A DNA stretch of 64,000 nucleotides, taken from Lentibacillus saliphilus. Its GTDB lineage: Bacteria > Bacillota > Bacilli > Bacillales > Amphibacillaceae. Position numbers and translations under genes: made by a program. Location: NCBI RefSeq assembly GCF_019093865.1, contig NZ_JABJXD010000001.1:124001-188000 (forward strand), read 5' to 3'. How positions within the stretch are numbered: the first letter of the stretch is position 1; each line of letters starts with the position of its first letter. This document shows, in pieces, positions 58,114 through 64,000 of the stretch. The notes beneath the pieces were generated by a model. The model saw nothing but the letters and a program-made list of their open reading frames with translations, had not been told where the DNA came from and searched no databases.

Positions 58114-59223
58114 CTATTGAAACAAAGGGTCATCAATGTCCGAATCAGTCGTTTCTTTCTCCAAGTCGGTTTCATCAAAAAAACCACTTTCTCTAGCTTC
58201 TGATTCACTTTTAATGTCAATTTTCCATCCAGTTAACCTGGCCGCTAGCCGTGCATTTTGTCCACGCTTCCCAATTGCAAGTGACAGTTGATGATCAGGG
58301 ACAATTACGGTCGTTGCTTTTTCATCTTCATTGACAACTACTTTTATAACTTGGGCAGGACTTAACGCATTGGAGACGTAAACGACAGGATCAGCTGACC
58401 ACTGTACAATATCGATCTTTTCCCCTCTTAGTTCATTGACAATTGCTTGAACACGCTGTCCCTTTTGACCAACACATGATCCAACTGGATCGATATCAGG
58501 GTCTTCAGCAAAAACAGCTATTTTAGAGCGATCGCCAGCTTCACGTGAAACAGATTTAATTTCAACAATGCCATCATAGATTTCTGGCACTTCCATTTCG
58601 AATAAGCGTTTTAATAAACCAGGATGTGAACGGGACACATATACTTGAGGCCCCTTACTCGTATTTTCTACTTTCGTCACATACACTTTTAGTCGATCAT
58701 GAGAATGATATTCCTCTGTCGGCATTTGCTCAGATTCAGCTAGCTTCGCTTCAATTTTTCCTAAGTGAACATAGACGAAGCGCGCGTCTTTTCTTTGAAC
58801 AATACCCGTCATTACATCATCTTCTCGTTCAACATATTCACTAAAAATAACACCGCGTTCCGCTTCTCTAACGCGTTGTGTTACGACCTGTTTGGCCGCT
58901 TGTGCTGCAATTCGACCAAAATCTTTAGGTGTGACCTCTAATTCAATAACATCATCAATTTCATAATTAGGGTCAATTGCTTTTGCTTCTTCTAATGACA
59001 ACTCTTGTTGGTGATCTTCAGGTTCTTCAACAACGGTTTTACGAGCAAACACACGCATTGAAGCCGTTGCTTCATCAAGCTCTACCCGCACATTCGTCGC
59101 AGAATTAAAGTTCTTCTTATATGCCGATATAAGTGCGGCTTCAAGTGCTTCCATTAGAATGTTTTTGTCAATACCCTTTTCTTTTTCCAAAAAATCCATT
59201 GCATCAAACAGCTGACTATTCAA
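58114..59223 (-). CDS. nusA: transcription factor NusA
   Basis: 369 residues: N-terminal polymerase-binding domain, S1 domain (~135-200), KH1 and KH2 ([20 protein letters not shown] and [23 protein letters not shown]). It lacks the extra C-terminal acidic repeats of enterobacteria, as in other Firmicutes. The start is a TTG at 59223, 7 nt after GGGGG. Follows rimP by 13 bp. Confidence 0.97.
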   Translation of the reverse strand: MNSQLFDAMDFLEKEKGIDKNILMEALEAALISAYKKNFNSATNVRVELDEATASMRVFARKTVVEEPEDHQQELSLEEAKAIDPNYEIDDVIELEVTPKDFGRIAAQAAKQVVTQRVREAERGVIFSEYVEREDDVMTGIVQRKDARFVYVHLGKIEAKLAESEQMPTEEYHSHDRLKVYVTKVENTSKGPQVYVSRSHPGLLKRLFEMEVPEIYDGIVEIKSVSREAGDRSKIAVFAEDPDIDPVGSCVGQKGQRVQAIVNELRGEKIDIVQWSADPVVYVSNALSPAQVIKVVVNEDEKATTVIVPDHQLSLAIGKRGQNARLAARLTGWKIDIKSESEARESGFFDETDLEKETTDSDIDDPLFQ

Positions 59224-59236
59224 TTATTATCCCCCT

Positions 59237-59707
59237 TTATAACGTTACTGCAAGTCGGGCTTTGGCTATCTTATTATAAGGTAACTCGACTTGTCGCTTC
59301 CGTGTTTTAATTTTATACTCTACAATTGCTGTACCATCAATGTAATCGGTTAATATTCCTTCATACGTCTTATTGCCATCGACAGGTTCATACAATTTAA
59401 TATAGACGTTATGTCCGATATAATTTTGAAAGTCTTGTTCGGTTTTCAGTGGACGCTCTGCTCCTGGAGAAGATACTTCTAAAAAGTATGCCTCTTTAAT
59501 CGGATCTGTTTCATCAAGTTTTTCACTCAATGTTTCAGATACTAATCCGCATTCAGAAATATCAATGCCGCCTTCTTTATCAATAAAGACACGGAGAAAC
59601 CAATCTTTACCTTCTTTGACATATTCGATATCAACTAATTCAAGACCCTTTTCTTGAAGTATTGGGAGAACCAATTCCTCTGTCTTTTCAATGACTGGTG
59701 AACTCAC
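59237..59707 (-). CDS. rimP: ribosome maturation factor RimP
   Basis: 156 residues, two domains, with [19 protein letters not shown] and [10 protein letters not shown]. Needed for 30S subunit assembly. The start is a GTG at 59707, 6 nt after AAGGAGG. First gene of the rimP-nusA-rnpM-ylxQ-infB-ylxP-rbfA-truB-ribF series. A TATAAT lies at 59743-59748, but the best -35 (TTGCAA) is 20 nt away. Confidence 0.96.
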   Translation of the reverse strand: MSSPVIEKTEELVLPILQEKGLELVDIEYVKEGKDWFLRVFIDKEGGIDISECGLVSETLSEKLDETDPIKEAYFLEVSSPGAERPLKTEQDFQNYIGHNVYIKLYEPVDGNKTYEGILTDYIDGTAIVEYKIKTRKRQVELPYNKIAKARLAVTL

Positions 59708-59853
59708 ATTAATCCTCCTTTTTTTCGTAGCATTTGGTTGTTATTATAAACCATTTCACTGTTTTCATTTGCAATGCACGTCAGTAATACAAAATCCCCG
59801 CCAATAAATCGTGGCAAGGGAGGACGTGTGTGCTGTAGATGGCTGATGTATGA

Positions 59854-59882
59854 AGAAAGAGTGGGTTTCCCCACTCTTTTTA
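59854..59882 (-). terminator. terminator downstream of polC
   Basis: AAAGAGTGGG-N4-CCCACTCTTT with T on both sides, in the 281 bp gap between polC and rimP. A weaker GCCA/TGGC hairpin (about 59800-59820) lies beyond it. Confidence 0.88.
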
Positions 59883-59988
59883 CTCAATCGTATCAGTAGC
59901 TTACCATTGAAAATATATCACAGTAAGCAGTTAATTGCAAGAAATACTGTTGCATTTTGTTGGTACTGCCTTATTCTGGGTACACCAT

Positions 59989-62900
59989 TTAAAAAAGAGA
60001 AAGTTGGTTTTTTTCCGGCATTCCTTCAAGACAGCCATGCTGCTCCATGTATTCGATAACTGTTTTAGAAATTTTGCTTCGTTCACGTAAATCCTGCTTT
60101 GATAAGAAATCACCTTGCTCTCTTGCCTCCACAATATTTATCGCTGCATTTGTGCCTAGGCCATCTATTGCATTAAATGGTGGAATTAACCGATTGCCCT
60201 CAACTAAAAATTCACTTGCACTTGATTTATATAAGTCGACTCTATCAAAAGAGAATCCACGTTGATTCATTTCAAGCGCAATCTCTAAAACAGTCAGTAA
60301 GCTTTTTTCCTTTGGAGGTGCGTCATTTCCCTTATGCGTAATCTCGTCTATTCGATTGCGCAAGGCATCCGCCCCCTTAATCATCGTGTCTAATTCAAAG
60401 TCATTCGCTCTCACTGTAAAATAAGCAGCATAAAAATAAAGTGGGTGATGAACTTTGAAATAAGCGATTCGTATCGCCATGAGAACATAAGCGGCAGCGT
60501 GTGCTTTCGGAAACATATATTTTATTTTTTGACATGAATCAATGTACCAGTCTGGAACGTTGTGCTTTTTCATTTCCACGATCCATTCATCTTGAAGCCC
60601 TTTTCCTTTACGAACGAATTCCATGATTTTAAATGCTAATGAAGCTTCAAGACCCTTGTGCATTAAATACACCATAATATCGTCGCGACAACCAATAACG
60701 TCAGAAAGCTCACATATGCCTTCGTTAATTAATTCTTCAGCATTGCCAAGCCATACATCTGTCCCGTGCGATAACCCTGAAATAATCACAAGTTCTGCAA
60801 AAGTGGTTGGTTTCGTGTCTTCAAGCATCTGCCTTACAAAACGTGTTCCAAATTCCGGCACACCTAATGTCCCTGTTTTACAATTAATATCTTCAGGTGT
60901 AACACCAAGTGCTTCTGGACCAGAAAATATTTTCATCACTTCAGTATCATGAGTTGGGATTGTTTTTGGATCAATGCCACTCAAATCTTGGAGCATACGA
61001 ATCATCGTCGGATCATCGTGTCCAAGTATATCAAGCTTTAATAAATTATCGTGAATAGAATGGAAGTCAAAATGCGTCGTGCGCCACTGGCTTTTTCGGT
61101 CATCAGCTGGAAATTGTATCGGTGTAAAATCATATATTTCCATATCATCAGGAACAACGATAATACCGCCTGGATGCTGTCCAGTTGTACGCTTAACGCC
61201 AGTACATCCTTTCACTAGACGGTCCACTTCCGCTTGCTTAAGCGTAAGCTGCTTGTCTGATGCATACCCTTTTACATATCCATAAGCAGTTTTTTCAGCA
61301 ATCGTTCCAATCGTTCCAGCTCGATAAACATTATCTTCACCAAATAAAACCTTTGTATAGTTATGAGCCTGTGGCTGGTATTCACCAGAAAAATTTAAAT
61401 CGATATCAGGTACTTTATCACCTTTAAACCCGAGAAATGTTTCAAAAGGAATATCTTGACCGTCCTTAACATATGGCACATCACAGTGCGGACAATTTTT
61501 ATCAGGCAAATCAAAACCACTACCAACTGAACCGTCCGTAATAAACTCATTATGATGACAAGACGGACACACATAATGAGGCGGTAACGGATTAACCTCT
61601 GTAATTTCTGTAAGTGTAGCAACAAGTGAAGAACCGACGGAGCCACGTGATCCTACAAGATAGCCGTCTTCTAATGATTTTTTAACGAGCTTTTGGGATA
61701 TTAAATAAATAACAGCAAAACCATGTCCAATAATGCTTTTTAATTCCTTTTCCAAGCGATCAGTGACGATTTTTGGAATGTTCTCACCATATATATCCTT
61801 TGCACGCGTATAGCATAAATCGCGAATTTCCTGATCTGCGCCTTCAATAGTCGGTGTGTATAGTCCATCTCTTACAGGTGAAAGCTCCTCTATCGAATCA
61901 GCGATCGCATTTGTGTTTGTGACAATAATTTCATTTGCTTTTTCTGCACCTAAAAATTTAAAACTTGTCGTCATTTCATTCGTCGTTCTAAATGGGGTAT
62001 CTGGTAATGATTGTCGATTAAGTGGATTTCCCGCTTGAGACGCAATTAAAATCTGTCTATACATTTTTTCGTGCTGATCAATATAATGTACATTACCTGT
62101 TGCAACGACCGGTTTATCGATGCGTTCACCTAATTTGACGAGTTTAGAAATAATATCGAGAATTTGTGCGTCACTTTGCACAAGATCCATACCGCGTAAA
62201 TGACTGTAATTTTCTGGTGGTTGCACTTCGATATAGTCATAGAACTGAGCAACTCGTTCTGCTGCGTCAGCAGATTTTTGCATCATCGTTTCAAATACTT
62301 CACCTTTATCACACCCAGAACCAACAAGAATACCTGTCCGTAATTTTTGCAATAAAGAGCGCGGAATCCTCGGTACACGATAAAAATAATCAATATGAGC
62401 ATGTGACACAAGTTTATAAATATTTTTTAAGCCTTCTTGATTTTGAGCGAGTAACGTGCAATGGTAAGGGCGCGAGCGTTGATACGCATCACCTTCGCCC
62501 ATATGATCGTTTAACCGGATATGATCAGTTATGCCCTTTTCTAATAGCTTTTGCAGCAACTTCCAAAAAAGATAACCTGTTGCCTCTGCATCATAAATGG
62601 CCCGGTGATGCTGGGTTAATTCAATGTCCATATGTTTACATAACGTGTTCAGTCGGTGATTTTTTAGCTCAGGGAGCAAAAACCGCGCCAACTCTAATGT
62701 ATCAATTACAGGGTTTGAGGCTTGATTTAGGCCAATACGTTCATAGCCCTGGTTCAGAAAACCCATGTCAAAGCTCGCATTATGAGCAACGAGCACATCA
62801 TTTTCTGTCCACTCATAAAAGTCCTTAAGAACTTCTGAAATATCAGGTGCATCCTTAACCATGTCATCTGTAATGCCGGTTAAATCCGTCGTCGTCTGTG

Positions 62901-64000
62901 ACAATGGATGATGTGGATTTGCGAAGGCTTCGAAGCGATCAATGATTTCACCGTCACGGATTTTAACGCCAGCCAATTCAATAATGGTGTCATATACAGC
63001 AGACAACCCTGTTGTTTCGACGTCAAACACAACATATGTCGCTTCTTTTAATTCAAGCTGTTGCGGGTTGTACGCAATCGGAACACCATCATCTACGAGG
63101 TTTACTTCTACACCGTAAATGACCTTGATATTATGTTTCTTTCCGGCACTATGTGCTTCAGGAAAGCCTTGCACACCTGCATGATCTGTGATTGCAACAG
63201 CTCGATGTCCCCATTTAGCAGCTTGCTCTATGATTCTATTAGGGGACACAACAGCATCTAATTGACTCATTGTCGTATGAGCATGTAATTCTACACGTTT
63301 ACAATCAGGTTCGGCTCGATCCTCTCTCATAGCAACTTTTATCTCATGCATATCATTAGCCATCATCGCCAACTCATTTGAATACATATCTGTTTGGATA
63401 CTGCCGCGCGCCTTGATCCACATTCCTGCTTTAAGCTGTTCAAACATGCTACCATCATCGTCACCTTTAGAGAACATTTTAATTTGCAATGAATCTGTGT
63501 AATCGGTCACTTTGGCAATGAGGAGGCTTCTACCAGACCGCAGCTGCCTAACATCTACATCGAAAACATAGCCCTGGACGGTCACGCGCCGCTCTTCCTC
63601 TTGAATAACCTCCATTAATACAGCTTCGTCCTGTATTTTGTAACCGATAGAGAATGGCTTACCTTCTGAAGCATGCGCTGCATTATTGCGTTCCTGTTGT
63701 TGACGATCCTGCATCATCTTTTGAACAATTTGTTCGTCTTCAAGCGCTTTTTTTTCTTTAAATTGCTCTAAACCAACAACATCTGCTTCTATACGAAAGT
63801 CAAGTGTATACGCAGGCGCGCCAATACTTTGGAAAAATTGGCCAATGTCCTTTTCCAATCTTTTTTTTAGTGCCTTTGCTTCCGCTTCGTTTCTTGCAAC
63901 GAGCGTGAGTTTGTTGTTTGTTACTTCTGGCACTTGAGATTGTATTAGACTTTTGTATGCTGGGGAAATGGTTGATTTGGAGGTGATAAAATAATTCCAA
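59989..64000 (-). CDS. polC: DNA polymerase III PolC-type, N-terminus outside window
   Basis: Gram-positive replicative polymerase with built-in proofreading. The frame is open to the window edge (over 1336 codons; usual length ~1440), so about 100 N-terminal residues are missing. The GTG at 63933 is internal: the residues upstream, [17 protein letters not shown], still match the family. Domains in order: OB fold (~120-200), split PHP ([16 protein letters not shown]), DnaQ exonuclease ([10 protein letters not shown]), PHP remainder, zinc finger (CPSCHH, CPHC), palm with [11 protein letters not shown], and the C-terminal clamp-binding QLSLF. Confidence 0.97.
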   Translation of the reverse strand, partial: WNYFITSKSTISPAYKSLIQSQVPEVTNNKLTLVARNEAEAKALKKRLEKDIGQFFQSIGAPAYTLDFRIEADVVGLEQFKEKKALEDEQIVQKMMQDRQQQERNNAAHASEGKPFSIGYKIQDEAVLMEVIQEEERRVTVQGYVFDVDVRQLRSGRSLLIAKVTDYTDSLQIKMFSKGDDDGSMFEQLKAGMWIKARGSIQTDMYSNELAMMANDMHEIKVAMREDRAEPDCKRVELHAHTTMSQLDAVVSPNRIIEQAAKWGHRAVAITDHAGVQGFPEAHSAGKKHNIKVIYGVEVNLVDDGVPIAYNPQQLELKEATYVVFDVETTGLSAVYDTIIELAGVKIRDGEIIDRFEAFANPHHPLSQTTTDLTGITDDMVKDAPDISEVLKDFYEWTENDVLVAHNASFDMGFLNQGYERIGLNQASNPVIDTLELARFLLPELKNHRLNTLCKHMDIELTQHHRAIYDAEATGYLFWKLLQKLLEKGITDHIRLNDHMGEGDAYQRSRPYHCTLLAQNQEGLKNIYKLVSHAHIDYFYRVPRIPRSLLQKLRTGILVGSGCDKGEVFETMMQKSADAAERVAQFYDYIEVQPPENYSHLRGMDLVQSDAQILDIISKLVKLGERIDKPVVATGNVHYIDQHEKMYRQILIASQAGNPLNRQSLPDTPFRTTNEMTTSFKFLGAEKANEIIVTNTNAIADSIEELSPVRDGLYTPTIEGADQEIRDLCYTRAKDIYGENIPKIVTDRLEKELKSIIGHGFAVIYLISQKLVKKSLEDGYLVGSRGSVGSSLVATLTEITEVNPLPPHYVCPSCHHNEFITDGSVGSGFDLPDKNCPHCDVPYVKDGQDIPFETFLGFKGDKVPDIDLNFSGEYQPQAHNYTKVLFGEDNVYRAGTIGTIAEKTAYGYVKGYASDKQLTLKQAEVDRLVKGCTGVKRTTGQHPGGIIVVPDDMEIYDFTPIQFPADDRKSQWRTTHFDFHSIHDNLLKLDILGHDDPTMIRMLQDLSGIDPKTIPTHDTEVMKIFSGPEALGVTPEDINCKTGTLGVPEFGTRFVRQMLEDTKPTTFAELVIISGLSHGTDVWLGNAEELINEGICELSDVIGCRDDIMVYLMHKGLEASLAFKIMEFVRKGKGLQDEWIVEMKKHNVPDWYIDSCQKIKYMFPKAHAAAYVLMAIRIAYFKVHHPLYFYAAYFTVRANDFELDTMIKGADALRNRIDEITHKGNDAPPKEKSLLTVLEIALEMNQRGFSFDRVDLYKSSASEFLVEGNRLIPPFNAIDGLGTNAAINIVEAREQGDFLSKQDLRERSKISKTVIEYMEQHGCLEGMPEKNQLSLF

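Noticed and set aside
62166-62828. 220-codon open frame on the plus strand
   Set aside because: It lies wholly inside polC on the opposite strand, has no ribosome site and resembles no family; it is a shadow of the conserved polymerase gene.
63931-63933. GTG as the start of polC
   Set aside because: The frame stays open upstream to the window end and those residues still align with PolC, so the true start is outside the window.

Overview
The window is a block of ordinary, low-GC Bacillaceae chromosome from an endospore former. Proteins resemble Bacillus subtilis closely, and gene order follows the citB-tkt-lexA-glnA-hfq-mutSL-cotE-recA-spoIIIE-dapA-spoVF-pnp-nusA-polC stretch of that genome. 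Spore genes (spoVK, cotE, spoVS, spoVFAB, sirA) confirm sporulation. Acidic low-complexity stretches (RodZ linker, CotE tail) and family resemblance suggest a halophilic or marine genus such as Virgibacillus, Lentibacillus or Oceanobacillus; this is inference. Almost every gene is on the minus strand, so transcription runs from position 64000 towards 1. Only yneK and lexA are on the plus strand.

Layout from low to high coordinate: aconitase (cut by the window edge) and a PAS histidine kinase (1-3470); yneK and the ccd cytochrome c biogenesis cluster with an orphan MrpB gene inside it (3670-6470); yneF, sirA, tkt, ynzC, yneB (6780-10712); an SOS control region with a very short yneA-like gene divergent from lexA (10736-11614); glnA without glnR, ynbB, hflX with a long structured leader (11688-15810); spoVK, hfq, miaA, a Dps gene, mutL, mutS (15933-23354); cotE, ricA, miaB, spoVS, ymdB, rny (23511-29637); recA, cinA, pgsA, rodZ-like, ymfK, ymfJ and the EF-P modification genes ymfI-ymfH-ymfF (29986-38671); ftsK/spoIIIE, ylzJ, tepA (38754-42421); dapA-dapG-asd-spoVFB-spoVFA, which links lysine/diaminopimelate synthesis to spore dipicolinate (42582-47276); ymxH, mlpA, ylxY, pnp, rpsO (47412-52551); ribF-truB-rbfA-ylxP-infB-ylxQ-rnpM-nusA-rimP (52693-59707); and polC, whose N-terminus lies outside the window (59989-64000).

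The coding content is mostly conserved core genome; the unusual signals are between genes. The main ones are: (1) two copies, in opposite orientation, of a ~250 bp dispersed repeat (24226-24479 and 41105-41352) whose helices are kept by compensatory base changes; (2) a riboswitch-like structured leader just after a good sigma-A promoter upstream of hflX (15690-15796); (3) a 31-codon SOS-controlled membrane microprotein where yneA should be; (4) an orphan mrpB in the ccd cluster; (5) a strong long-range stem between ylxP and rbfA; (6) a 12 bp hairpin at the predicted 5' end of the aconitase mRNA. Several neighbours known from B. subtilis are absent: glnR, rnjB, pbpX, tdh-kbl, cotM-sspP-sspO and ymfC-ymfD.

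No rRNA, tRNA, CRISPR array, prophage or insertion sequence was seen. All assignments come from reading the sequence and from memory of the families; no database search was run.
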